A stretch of 64,000 nt of DNA. It comes from Enterococcus_D entomosocium (lineage in GTDB: Bacteria > Bacillota > Bacilli > Lactobacillales > Enterococcaceae). The stretch lies in NCBI RefSeq assembly GCF_030441895.1, contig NZ_JARJAS010000006.1. The stretch is one strand, 5' to 3'. Of this stretch, positions 35,188 through 43,643 are shown one piece after another; the first letter of the stretch is position 1; the number at the start of each line of letters is the position of its first letter. Below the pieces are notes generated by a model, which saw only the letters and a program-made list of their open reading frames with translations, was not told the DNA's origin and did not search any database. The translations under genes were made by a program, and so were the position numbers.

Positions 35188-35213
35188 TCATTCCTTCTTA
35201 GCCTCACGGGACT
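35188..35213 (-). promoter_or_regulatory. PyrR-binding loop in the pyr leader RNA
   Basis: On the minus strand AGTCCCGTGAGGCT-AGAAGG matches the known PyrR recognition loop (AGUCC-GUGAGGCU---AAGG). It lies about 30 nt downstream of the predicted start point and about 100 nt before the terminator. PyrR binding stabilises the anti-antiterminator and so favours termination when UMP is high. Confidence 0.92.
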
Positions 35214-35245
35214 ACATTTAAAGGAGCTATTTAGTTGTTACAATT

Positions 35246-35274
35246 ACTATACAGTTCTCACACAAAAAAATCAA
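35246..35274 (-). promoter_or_regulatory. Sigma-A promoter of the pyr operon
   Basis: TTGATT (35269-35274), 17-bp spacer, TATAGT (35246-35251) on the minus strand. It overlaps the last codons of the RluD-like gene. Confidence 0.75.
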
Positions 35275-36179
35275 TCATTTTTCCGCAATTTTTTTAACGT
35301 GTCCGCGAACAGCTCTGGTAATGGGGCTTCAAAGACCATTGACTCACCCGTAGCGGGATGTGCGAAACCTAAAAGCTTGGCGTGTAAAAACTGGCCGTTG
35401 CCTTTTAAGGTACGCTTTGGTCCGTAGATTGGGTCACCGGCTAACGGGAACCCGATATATTGCATATGCACTCTAATTTGGTGGGTTCTTCCAGTTTCCA
35501 ATTGCAATTCCACCAAGGTAAATTGATCAAAGCGTTCCAACACGGTGAAATGAGTCACTGCGGGTTTGCCATTCTCAATCACCGCCTGCATTTTCCGATT
35601 GACTTTCGAGCGGCCGATCGGTGCATTGATCGTGCCTTTTTCGTGGCTGATAATGCCATGGACCAATGCCACATACTTGCGTAACGAGGTTTTGTCTTTC
35701 AATTGTTTCGCTAACGACTCATGCGCCTGATCATTTTTGGCAATCATTAACAGACCCGACGTATCTTTGTCGATTCGATGAACGATTCCTGGCCGAACAA
35801 CATCATTGATCGTGGATAAATCATCCATATGGTACAATAACGCATTGACCAAGGTGCCATTTGGATGCCCAGCGGATGGATGAACCACCATCCCTTGCGG
35901 CTTGTTGATGACTGCCACATCAGCATCTTGATAGACGATCGTCAAAGGAATATTTTCTGGCTCTAAACCTACTACTTCCGGCTCTGGCACTTGGATGACC
36001 AAGTGATCGCCTGCTTTTACTTTATAATTAGCCCGAACCGTTTCACCTTCTAAAGTAACGGCATCTTCTTTCAGCCATTGTTGAACTTGTGAACGGCTAT
36101 GGTCAGGCAAGCGTTCAGCCAACACTTTGTCGACCCGCCCTTTTTCTTCTTTAATGATTACTTCAATTTGCTTTTCCAT
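35271..36179 (-). CDS. RluD-family 23S rRNA pseudouridine synthase
   Basis: A 302-residue enzyme with an N-terminal S4 RNA-binding domain (about residues 10-75) and a RluA/RluD catalytic domain. The motif HRIDKDTSGLL-IAK (about 132-145) carries the catalytic Asp, and the C-terminal GRTHQIRVH--- is also typical. It probably acts on large-subunit rRNA. The frame opens at 36212, but AAGGAG fits the ATG at 36179. It overlaps the end of lspA by 17 bp. Confidence 0.93.
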   Translation of the reverse strand: MEKQIEVIIKEEKGRVDKVLAERLPDHSRSQVQQWLKEDAVTLEGETVRANYKVKAGDHLVIQVPEPEVVGLEPENIPLTIVYQDADVAVINKPQGMVVHPSAGHPNGTLVNALLYHMDDLSTINDVVRPGIVHRIDKDTSGLLMIAKNDQAHESLAKQLKDKTSLRKYVALVHGIISHEKGTINAPIGRSKVNRKMQAVIENGKPAVTHFTVLERFDQFTLVELQLETGRTHQIRVHMQYIGFPLAGDPIYGPKRTLKGNGQFLHAKLLGFAHPATGESMVFEAPLPELFADTLKKLRKND

Positions 36180-36648
36180 TTGATTCTCCTTGTTTCCCTT
36201 TTGCTTCGTCATCTACCAGTGCATAAATAAAAATCAAGATTACCCCAAACACTAATGACATATCAGCGATATTGAAAATTGGGAAATTGATAAAATCAAG
36301 CTGGAACATGTCCACCACAAAGCCATGCTGCAAGCGATCGATGAAGTTTCCGATAGCGCCACCTAGAACAAATGCCAATCCAAAGCGAAACCACAAACTG
36401 CTTTTTTGGTAACGAAACAATAGGTAAACAACGACGGCAACCGCGATAACGGTGATGATCGCAAAAAAAGTGATTTTTCCTTCTAGAATACTCCAAGCTG
36501 CACCGGTATTCTGAAGATAGGTCAGGGACAACACATTGTCGATCAGAGAATGTGTTTCACCTAGTTGATAATTGGCAACGATCCAAATTTTCAGCCATTG
36601 ATCCAAGCCAATGACAACAGCACTTAACAAAAAAAACAACGCGATCAT
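36163..36648 (-). CDS. lspA: Lipoprotein signal peptidase (signal peptidase II)
   Basis: Cuts the signal peptide of diacylglyceryl-modified prolipoproteins in the membrane. The 161-residue protein has four hydrophobic helices and the conserved catalytic aspartates in GNFIDR---GFVVDMF and FNIADM. Its ATG lies within the stop codon region of the CBS gene (ATGA, 4-bp overlap) and its end overlaps the pseudouridine synthase gene; the lspA-rluD pairing is common in Firmicutes. Confidence 0.97.
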   Translation of the reverse strand: MIALFFLLSAVVIGLDQWLKIWIVANYQLGETHSLIDNVLSLTYLQNTGAAWSILEGKITFFAIITVIAVAVVVYLLFRYQKSSLWFRFGLAFVLGGAIGNFIDRLQHGFVVDMFQLDFINFPIFNIADMSLVFGVILIFIYALVDDEAKGKQGESNGKAN

Positions 36649-37352
36649 AAATTTTCCACTCTTTCTTCTTTAAAAATATCTCGTGGACGGATGATGCCCA
36701 AGAGATTTCCATTCGGATTTTTATCCTTGGTGATCAAAACCGCCTCAAGCAGGGCATTTTTTTGAAACAATTCTTCCACTTCTACGATGGTCGTTTCAGC
36801 CGACACGAAACAATAATTTGATCGTTTCCCATCTCCTGCTAATAATTCATCTGCCGTTCTGCCTGTCAACTTGATTTCACCATGGAGGCTTTCTTTCGCT
36901 AACCAGTATCCCAGCATCCGCAAAGTGATCAAGCCCAAAAATCGACCATTATCATAGATCGGAAATTGTGAATAGCGCTTTTGGGCAACGATTTTCAATA
37001 ACTCTGGTAATGGCAGGTGCTTTTCAAAACCAGTCACTCGTTTCGCAAAACGCGGCATGACTTTTTCAGGTGCCAGTAAAGAGCGTTCAATTTCTTGAAT
37101 GCGATTGACGACCCATTCATTCGGTTCAGCAATGACAAAGTTTTCTCCGATTTTTTCATGTACGATGGCATTGCGCAGCTGAGCCATTTGTAATAAATCA
37201 TCTTCTGCTCTTCTAACATTGATATTTTTGCTTTTTGACAAGCGACGAACCATTTCAGAAAAACCCATATTCCGTGGATTATCCAATTCGTCACGAAGCC
37301 GCTTTTCGATTCGATTAAAACTACTCAAAAATTGATCTGCACCACTAGCCAT
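36645..37352 (-). CDS. CBS-domain protein with HEPN-like N-terminal region
   Basis: A 235-residue soluble protein. Residues 1-90 are helical and include QLRNAIVHEK, an R-N-x-x-x-H motif like that of HEPN ribonuclease and RNA-binding domains. A pair of CBS motifs follows (about 105-160 and 170-232: QFPIYDNGRFLGLIT and AVLITKD---GNLLGIIRPRDIF), a module that usually senses adenine nucleotides. It overlaps lspA and the gene upstream, so it is part of a four-gene unit. The HEPN reading is inference from a short motif. Confidence 0.85.
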   Translation of the reverse strand: MASGADQFLSSFNRIEKRLRDELDNPRNMGFSEMVRRLSKSKNINVRRAEDDLLQMAQLRNAIVHEKIGENFVIAEPNEWVVNRIQEIERSLLAPEKVMPRFAKRVTGFEKHLPLPELLKIVAQKRYSQFPIYDNGRFLGLITLRMLGYWLAKESLHGEIKLTGRTADELLAGDGKRSNYCFVSAETTIVEVEELFQKNALLEAVLITKDKNPNGNLLGIIRPRDIFKEERVENL

Positions 37353-37752
37353 GAGGAACCTCCTTGATAAGATACGCTTTTTTCAAATAAATCAAAACAA
37401 AGACAAAATATGCCACCAAATACACCCCGACAAAAAGCAACGAGTAAAGGGAGATAGAGAATAAGCCCAATACCCCCATCATGAGAAAAAGGCTTAAATA
37501 AAAGCCGATATATAATCTTTTAAGCGTAGGATTCATCACGATCTCCAGCTTGAGCGCTGATTGGCCTTGTGGTAGCTGAAAAGGCTGACTTTCTAAAAAA
37601 AACATGCGCACACGAATCGGTGTCTGCTCAGCTAACTCTAAAAAAATCGTTTGCTGATGATTGATGGCAGCGATTCTTTTTTTCCCTTGCATGACCTCTA
37701 AGGGACTGCCCATTCCATAAAAACCAGTCCTCCTAGTTAGTTGTAGCTCCAT
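37345..37752 (-). CDS. Hypothetical membrane protein
   Basis: A 135-residue protein I do not recognise. The first 85 residues look like a soluble beta-rich domain. Two hydrophobic helices follow (about 88-105 and 107-128), then a short basic tail. The track frame opens with TTG at 37758; GAGGTGA is better spaced for the ATG at 37752. It overlaps the CBS gene by 8 bp and starts the lspA unit. Confidence 0.75.
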   Translation of the reverse strand: MELQLTRRTGFYGMGSPLEVMQGKKRIAAINHQQTIFLELAEQTPIRVRMFFLESQPFQLPQGQSALKLEIVMNPTLKRLYIGFYLSLFLMMGVLGLFSISLYSLLFVGVYLVAYFVFVLIYLKKAYLIKEVPHG

Positions 37753-37881
37753 TGACAAAGATCACCTCAATTGGTTAAGTATACTTGATTATCAAAAGAA
37801 AGAAAATAGACTTTTGCTTGCTTCCTTGATTATTATAACAAGAATCCCTACTTTTATCTTCCATCACGTCTAATGAACGAG

Positions 37882-37913
37882 AAAAAGACGAATGCCGCTT
37901 GCATCCGTCCTTT
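37882..37913 (-). terminator. Terminator after fhs
   Basis: AAGGACGGATGC with GCATTCGTCTTT, followed by TTC on the minus strand; it lies about 70 bp after the fhs stop codon. Confidence 0.65.
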
Positions 37914-37980
37914 CAAATCATCTCTTTCCGTTTTTTCGTTTCAAATGCAGCGAATGTCTTCTTTGCTTGTGATCACTCTT

Positions 37981-39651
37981 TTAGAAAAGACCGATCGCTT
38001 GGCCATCAGAAGTCACGTCCATATTGATAGCCGCAGGTTTCTTCGGTAATCCAGGCATTGTCATCACGGCACCAGTCAAGGCAACGATAAAACCAGCACC
38101 TAATTTTGGCACGAATTCGCGAATCGTTACTGTGAAGTCATCTGGTGCGCCCAATCGCTTTGGATCATCACTGAATGAATACTGGGTTTTTGCCATACAA
38201 ATCGGCAGCTGATCCCAGCCTTGCTCTTTGAAGCTTTGCAACTGTGCCTTGGCTTTAGGCGCAAACTCAACCTCTGCCCCGCCGTAGATCTCACGCACAA
38301 TCAAAGAAGCTTTATCCGCTAAAGGCAAATCGTCGGTATACAAGCGATGATAGTTGGCGGTTTTTTCCTCAATTACTTGTACCAGCGCTTTTGCTAGATC
38401 CGTTCCACCGGCGCCACCTTCTGCCCAAACGGCTGTCCGTGCGATGGTGACGTCGATTTGCTGACACATGGTTTCAACTAATTTCCGCTCTGCTTCTGTG
38501 TCTTGTGAGAACTCATTAAGCGCAACGACAACTGGAATACCATATTTACGCATGTTTTCAACATGACGCTTTAAATTACTGAAGCCTCGCTCTAATGCTT
38601 TTAAGTTTTCTGTCCCTAAATCAGCGACAGCGACCCCACCATGCATCTTCAGTGCTCTGATCGTTGCTACCACTACGATCGCATCTGGTGCCTTTGATAA
38701 ATTCGGTGTTTTGATATCAAGAAATTTCTCTGCGCCTAAGTCAGCACCAAACCCAGCTTCGGTCACCGTGTATTCGCCTACGTGCAAAGCCGTCTCGGTT
38801 GCGATGACACTATTACACCCATGGGCGATATTCGCAAAAGGACCGCCATGGATCAGCGCAGGGGTTCCTTCAATCGTTTGAACGAGATTCGGTTTGAGGG
38901 CATCTTTTAAAAGTAAGGCTAAAGCACCTTGGACCGCCAGATCTTTTACGTAAATCGGTTGTTTCCCAAAAGAATAACCAATTAAAATCTTTCCTAATCG
39001 CTCTTTTAAATTATCAATACTTGTTGCCAAGCACAAAATCGCCATGATCTCACTAGCAACGGTAATGTCAAAACCGTCTTCTCGGGGAACGCCTTGTAAC
39101 GGTCCCCCTAGACCGACGATCACTTGTCGTAACGCTCGATCATTCAAATCGACAACGCGTTTCCATGTGACCCGACGTCCGTCGATCCCTAATTCGTTGC
39201 CTTGTTGGATATGATTGTCGATCAACGCAGACAAGGCGTTATTGGCAGCCGTGATCGCATGCATATCACCTGTGAAATGTAAGTTGATGTCTTCCATCGG
39301 TAGAACTTGTGCTTTGCCGCCGCCGGTGGCGCCGCCTTTGATGCCCATTACTGGGCCCAATGATGGCTCCCGCAAAGCAATGACGGTTTGTTTCCCGATT
39401 TGATTCAGGGCATCCGCAAGTCCGATGGTCACCGTTGATTTACCTTCCCCTGCTGGTGTCGGGCTGATGGCTGTGACTAAAATAAGCTTACCTAACGGCT
39501 TGTTTGCTTTTTCTTTGATTGCCGACCATTCGATTTTTGCTTTATATTTGCCATAAAGTTCCAGGTCATCCCCTGTTAAACCAAGTGGTTCAGCAATTTC
39601 AATAATCGGTTTAGGCGTTGATTCTTGTGCAATTTCGATATCTGATTTCAT
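37981..39651 (-). CDS. fhs: Formate-tetrahydrofolate ligase
   Basis: ATP-dependent formation of 10-formyl-THF from formate, supplying purine and initiator fMet synthesis. The 556-residue protein is full length and has the P-loop TPAGEGKST (about 64-72), GGAAGG-like KGGATGGG (about 105-112) and the C-terminal GLPK-PAA--MD. The frame opens at a TTG (39663), but GAGGG precedes the ATG at 39651. It stands alone. Confidence 0.96.
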   Translation of the reverse strand: MKSDIEIAQESTPKPIIEIAEPLGLTGDDLELYGKYKAKIEWSAIKEKANKPLGKLILVTAISPTPAGEGKSTVTIGLADALNQIGKQTVIALREPSLGPVMGIKGGATGGGKAQVLPMEDINLHFTGDMHAITAANNALSALIDNHIQQGNELGIDGRRVTWKRVVDLNDRALRQVIVGLGGPLQGVPREDGFDITVASEIMAILCLATSIDNLKERLGKILIGYSFGKQPIYVKDLAVQGALALLLKDALKPNLVQTIEGTPALIHGGPFANIAHGCNSVIATETALHVGEYTVTEAGFGADLGAEKFLDIKTPNLSKAPDAIVVVATIRALKMHGGVAVADLGTENLKALERGFSNLKRHVENMRKYGIPVVVALNEFSQDTEAERKLVETMCQQIDVTIARTAVWAEGGAGGTDLAKALVQVIEEKTANYHRLYTDDLPLADKASLIVREIYGGAEVEFAPKAKAQLQSFKEQGWDQLPICMAKTQYSFSDDPKRLGAPDDFTVTIREFVPKLGAGFIVALTGAVMTMPGLPKKPAAINMDVTSDGQAIGLF

Positions 39652-39860
39652 TTTTACCCTCAATTCACGAACTATTTAGCACTTTAAAATGTATTTTGTT
39701 TGCTATGCTCTTATTATACTTGATTTTATTCAGAAAGAAAGAGAGATTTTCCACACTTTTACAAGAAGTTTGCCGAATCCTCTATGTAAACAAAAAACAA
39801 CGTCCTTCCTAAGGCTGTACCGCCAAAAGGAGTGATCGCTGTTTTCTAGATTCCTATGAA

Positions 39861-40271
39861 TTACTCGTTGGTTTCGACCTGCACCCTTTTTTCAGGGATT
39901 TTTTCTTGAAAAAAAGTTTCTAACCATGCCACATCTTTTTTACGCAACGTGAAGGTATACGTTTTTTGATGATCGGTAATGCTGATTAAACGGTTTTTAA
40001 TTTGCCATTTTTCTATCTCAGGTAAAGAAATAAGGCGTTTCTTCCATAAGCGGGCATAGCGAATAAGGAGCAAATCATTTCTGATGAGCATGCTTCGGTG
40101 AATACCTAACCATACAAAAAAGAAAAAGACGGCTAAAACGAGGTTGCTTTTCCAATAAGGTCTGGTATTTTCCAACGAAAGAATCAAACTGATAAATAAT
40201 ATCATCATAGTAAACGACCAATAAATGATCGCTGTAGCAGCTTCCGGTTGCCAATACAATTTACGCTTCAT
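39861..40271 (-). CDS. ebsA: EbsA-like membrane protein
   Basis: A 136-residue protein with two N-terminal membrane helices (about 13-33 and 43-61) and a basic cytoplasmic domain resembling a PH-like module (LISLPEIEKWQIKNRLISI). It matches my memory of the enterococcal EbsA family, which also sits next to an RNase HI-like gene. The older pore-forming label for this family is not supported by anything visible here. Confidence 0.7.
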   Translation of the reverse strand: MKRKLYWQPEAATAIIYWSFTMMILFISLILSLENTRPYWKSNLVLAVFFFFVWLGIHRSMLIRNDLLLIRYARLWKKRLISLPEIEKWQIKNRLISITDHQKTYTFTLRKKDVAWLETFFQEKIPEKRVQVETNE

Positions 40272-40336
40272 AAAAGTTCCTCACAACATAAAATTTCTAG
40301 TATACTATCTTTATCATATCAAAAAAGGGTGAGACA

Positions 40337-40753
40337 ATGTTAAAAGTTTATCTTGATGCTTCCACGAAAGGCAACCCCGGCCCTAGTGGCGGTGGAATCG
40401 TCATTGTCGGTACTGATCTGCATGAGCAAATTGCGTTTCCGCTACCTGATTCAACCAACCACCAAGCAGAGTTCGCTGTGATGGTAAACGCGTTGCAGCT
40501 GCTGATTGACAAAGGGTTACAGGAACAGACGATTATGCTCTATACCGACAGCAAAGTCGTTGCGCAGACTATCGACAAGAATTATACCAAAAACCCTGCT
40601 TTTTCTGATTATTTAACGGAAATTCAATGCTTGTTGAAACAGTTCCCTTTAGCGATCATCCAATGGATCCCTGAGAGCCAAAACAAAGGTGCCGACCATT
40701 TGGCACGCCAAGGATTAGCAAAGGCTTTGAAATTAAAGGATCGGAGACAATAA
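40337..40753 (+). CDS. RNase HI-like protein
   Basis: A 138-residue RNase H fold protein, divergent from ebsA. The acidic catalytic residues are visible: D7 in YLDASTKGNPGPSG, E45 in NHQAEF, D70 in LYTDSK and a C-terminal D in GADHLAR. This form, often annotated reverse transcriptase-like or ribonuclease HI, may degrade RNA in RNA-DNA hybrids. Its last 21 bp overlap the end of the cardiolipin synthase gene on the other strand. GGTGAG precedes the ATG. Confidence 0.9.
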   Translation: MLKVYLDASTKGNPGPSGGGIVIVGTDLHEQIAFPLPDSTNHQAEFAVMVNALQLLIDKGLQEQTIMLYTDSKVVAQTIDKNYTKNPAFSDYLTEIQCLLKQFPLAIIQWIPESQNKGADHLARQGLAKALKLKDRRQ

Positions 40754-42199
40754 CCGAGAGAAGTTTTGTTTGAAGCGCAACCAGTAAGACTGCTTAGCTA
40801 AAATTTCATCCGTCAGTAATGTTGATTGCGCCATATCCTCTTCAAAGAAGCCTTTCAACGTTTGCGTGACATCGTGATCGTAGGCAAAAGCATTGACTTC
40901 AAAATTCAAGGCATAACTCCGAATGTCTTGATTTGTCGTCCCAAAGGAACTAATGGTATCATCCATCATGACCGTCTTCGCATGGAGGAAACCATTGTTA
41001 TAGATGTAGATTTTTGCACCACGACGATGCAAATAATTGGCATAATGCTGTGTTGCCCGGTAAATGAATGGGTGGTCAGGCATACATGGGATCATGATTC
41101 GGACGTCTACACCTGAGTGGATGGCAATTTCCAATGCGTTCATCATACTGTCATCAGGAATCAAATAAGGCGTTTGGATCCAAATCGATTCTTTGGCAGC
41201 TAAGATCATTTTTACAAAACCGCCTTTGAGAATTTGGGTCTCACTTTCAGGACCATCAGCGACAATCTGCAAATCAACATTTCCAGAGAGCTCTTTCGGC
41301 GGTAGAATAAAGTAGCGATCCTCGTATTCCAGTTGATCCTCTTCTTTTTTTACAGATGCGTTCCAGTCACGAATAAAAATCTCTTGTAGTGTAAAACTGG
41401 CAGTACCTACGATTCTTGCATGGGTGTCTCGCCAATAGCCAAATTTGGCCTTTTTCCCTAAATATTGATCGCCGACATTAAAGCCGCCAGTCCACCCAAT
41501 TTGACCATCGATCACAACGATTTTTCGATGTAGATGATAGTTCAATCGTGTGTTACGGATCAGGTTCTTCGAAGTGATGAAAGGCACGACTTTTCCACCG
41601 GCATCAATCAACGGTTGAAAGAATTTCCGATTGGCTTTCGGTGACCCCCATGGATCATAGACCAAACGCACTTCAACACCTTCACGGGCTTTATCGATCA
41701 AGATAGACAGAAATTGGCCACCGATCTCATCATTAAAAAACGAATAATATTCCACATGCAGATTATCTTCTGCTTGCTTCATGTCTTCAAACAATGCTGC
41801 AAATTTTTCTTTTCCATCTGTATAAAATTCTACTTTGTTTCCTTTAGTCAAGGGCGATTCATCAAGGTTCTTAAAATAGCGCTCTAATAGATGATTGTCA
41901 TCTGAGTAAGGATGTTCAGGAAAAGAATAATTGTGCACTTTGATGATTTGATTCAACTCATTGATCCTACTTTGGTGGTGCTCACTAAATTTATAAATAA
42001 TTTCTCCGTCGATCCCCCGACCACAAAACAAGTACAACAAAAACCCGATGCCGGGGATGAATACCAACGTCATCATCCAAGCAAAGACACTTGCAATCGA
42101 GCGTGGTTTCCGAAAAACAGTAATAAAGGCAGCAATCGTATTAATAAACAAAAGTGCCAATAATACCGTGGAAATCATGCTCATATCCATTTTTATCAT
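40733..42199 (-). CDS. cls: Cardiolipin synthase
   Basis: Joins two phosphatidylglycerol molecules. The 488-residue phospholipase D family protein has two N-terminal membrane helices (about 8-28 and 38-60) and two HKD motifs: HRKIVVIDG---TGG-N (about 226-242) and HAKTVMMDD---FGT-N (about 405-421). AGGAGG precedes the ATG. It is followed 3' by the convergent RNase HI gene with no terminator between them. Confidence 0.95.
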   Translation of the reverse strand: MIKMDMSMISTVLLALLFINTIAAFITVFRKPRSIASVFAWMMTLVFIPGIGFLLYLFCGRGIDGEIIYKFSEHHQSRINELNQIIKVHNYSFPEHPYSDDNHLLERYFKNLDESPLTKGNKVEFYTDGKEKFAALFEDMKQAEDNLHVEYYSFFNDEIGGQFLSILIDKAREGVEVRLVYDPWGSPKANRKFFQPLIDAGGKVVPFITSKNLIRNTRLNYHLHRKIVVIDGQIGWTGGFNVGDQYLGKKAKFGYWRDTHARIVGTASFTLQEIFIRDWNASVKKEEDQLEYEDRYFILPPKELSGNVDLQIVADGPESETQILKGGFVKMILAAKESIWIQTPYLIPDDSMMNALEIAIHSGVDVRIMIPCMPDHPFIYRATQHYANYLHRRGAKIYIYNNGFLHAKTVMMDDTISSFGTTNQDIRSYALNFEVNAFAYDHDVTQTLKGFFEEDMAQSTLLTDEILAKQSYWLRFKQNFSRLLSPIL

Positions 42200-42223
42200 A
42201 GTTTCCTCCTATATCCTGTAACC

Positions 42224-43366
42224 CTATAATAGGTAACTATGATCGAAAGCAAGCTTCAATTCATAGTCCCCTAGTGTTTCTTTGATTTTTTGTTTCAGCA
42301 TTTCTTCGATTTCTTGATCACTATACGCCGATTTTGCGGGAATCACTAAATCAAACGCCAACAGATCTCCTTTGACCTGAAAATCATGCATCCGTAACTG
42401 CGGATCAACGAAGCGAATGATCTTTGACACTTCTTTTTTTAAATACCGATACTGCTGATCTTGAATTGGTACTGGATCAAGATGACAGACAAGGTCGACC
42501 TTTAAAGATTGGCGAAAATCTTGTTCAATAGCATCAATCACCTCATGCGCTTCTCGTAAAGACCACGTTTCATCCACTTCGATATGCACACTGGCAAAGC
42601 GATTTTTCGGTCCATAATTATGAACCAGTAAATCATGGTAACCGAGAATCGTCGGATAGTGATCCAAGCGCTGCTCCATGGCAGCTACTTCTTCTTGCGT
42701 TGGGCGTGCCCCTAATAATTCGTTGATAAAGGAACGAATCATTTTGATTCCGCTAATCAAAATATACAAGGCAATCAGACAGCCGACAAAGCCATCGATA
42801 CGTAGGCCAGTCAACCACTCGATCGTCGCTGAAAACAAAACCGCACCCGTTGTATACACATCGTTGAGGCTGTCTTGCCCACTGGCTTTAAGTGTTTGAG
42901 AGCCAATCAGGTTCGCCAGTTTGCGGTACATCGCTCCCTGCCAGATTTTGATCAAAATCGATAAAACCAAAACGATAAACAATAGTGGTGAAAGACGGAT
43001 ACTCGTCGGTTCCATGATGCGTTGCACAGAGCTGATGAGAAATTGACCGCCAACAAACGTGATGATCAAAGATACCACAAACCCACTGATGGCTTCAAAT
43101 CGCTCATGTCCATATGGATGTTCACTGTCGGCTGGTTTCGCCGAGATCCGAAAACCGATCAATGTTAAAATAGACGAGGCTGTATCTGAAAGACTGTTGA
43201 TGGCATCGGCCATAATCGAAACAGATTGTGCAGATAAGCCAATGATAAATTTTCCGGCAAATAATAGGAGGTTGGAAAGCAACCCGAGGCTACCTGCTAA
43301 CTTCCCGATGGCTGTACGTTCGTAGACACCATTTTTTTTGCTACGATTTAAAAAAAAGTTTAGCAA
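42224..43366 (-). CDS. Cation diffusion facilitator (CDF) metal efflux protein
   Basis: A 380-residue transporter with six membrane helices, an H-x-x-x-D style metal site (MADAINSLSDT with D at about 53 and 60) and a C-terminal cytoplasmic domain that dimerises on metal binding. It probably exports Zn, Mn or Fe. The start is TTG at 43366, supported by GAGGG seven bases upstream; no ATG is near. It lies 24 bp upstream of cls and may share its transcript. Confidence 0.92.
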   Translation of the reverse strand: MLNFFLNRSKKNGVYERTAIGKLAGSLGLLSNLLLFAGKFIIGLSAQSVSIMADAINSLSDTASSILTLIGFRISAKPADSEHPYGHERFEAISGFVVSLIITFVGGQFLISSVQRIMEPTSIRLSPLLFIVLVLSILIKIWQGAMYRKLANLIGSQTLKASGQDSLNDVYTTGAVLFSATIEWLTGLRIDGFVGCLIALYILISGIKMIRSFINELLGARPTQEEVAAMEQRLDHYPTILGYHDLLVHNYGPKNRFASVHIEVDETWSLREAHEVIDAIEQDFRQSLKVDLVCHLDPVPIQDQQYRYLKKEVSKIIRFVDPQLRMHDFQVKGDLLAFDLVIPAKSAYSDQEIEEMLKQKIKETLGDYELKLAFDHSYLL

Positions 43367-43511
43367 ATCATCACCCTCTCAAAAAACCATCTTTCTTATT
43401 TTACCCCGAAGGAATTCAATTAAACAACTATTCGTATCGTTTTTTCGAAAAAAAAGCGAATTCCCTTCAATTATCAAACGCATTTTCAGATAACACGTAG
43501 GAAAAAAGGAA

Positions 43512-43546
43512 AAAGATAACGGAAGGGTCTCCCCCTCCGTCATCTT
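43512..43546 (-). terminator. Terminator after alaS
   Basis: AAGATGACGGAGGG pairs with CCCTTCCGTTATCTT, followed by TTTC on the minus strand. Confidence 0.75.
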
Positions 43547-43643
43547 CGTTCAAAAAAGGACTGTGCTAAAGACCTGCGCTCCTCTTTCACCTATCTTCTT
43601 AGAAGGAAAGGAACTCGCGGGTACAGATTCAACCATAGTGTGC

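Noticed and set aside
40733..40753. Overlap of the RNase HI and cls genes as a sign of a sequencing error
   Set aside because: They are convergent tails, both proteins are full length, and short tail overlaps are common.
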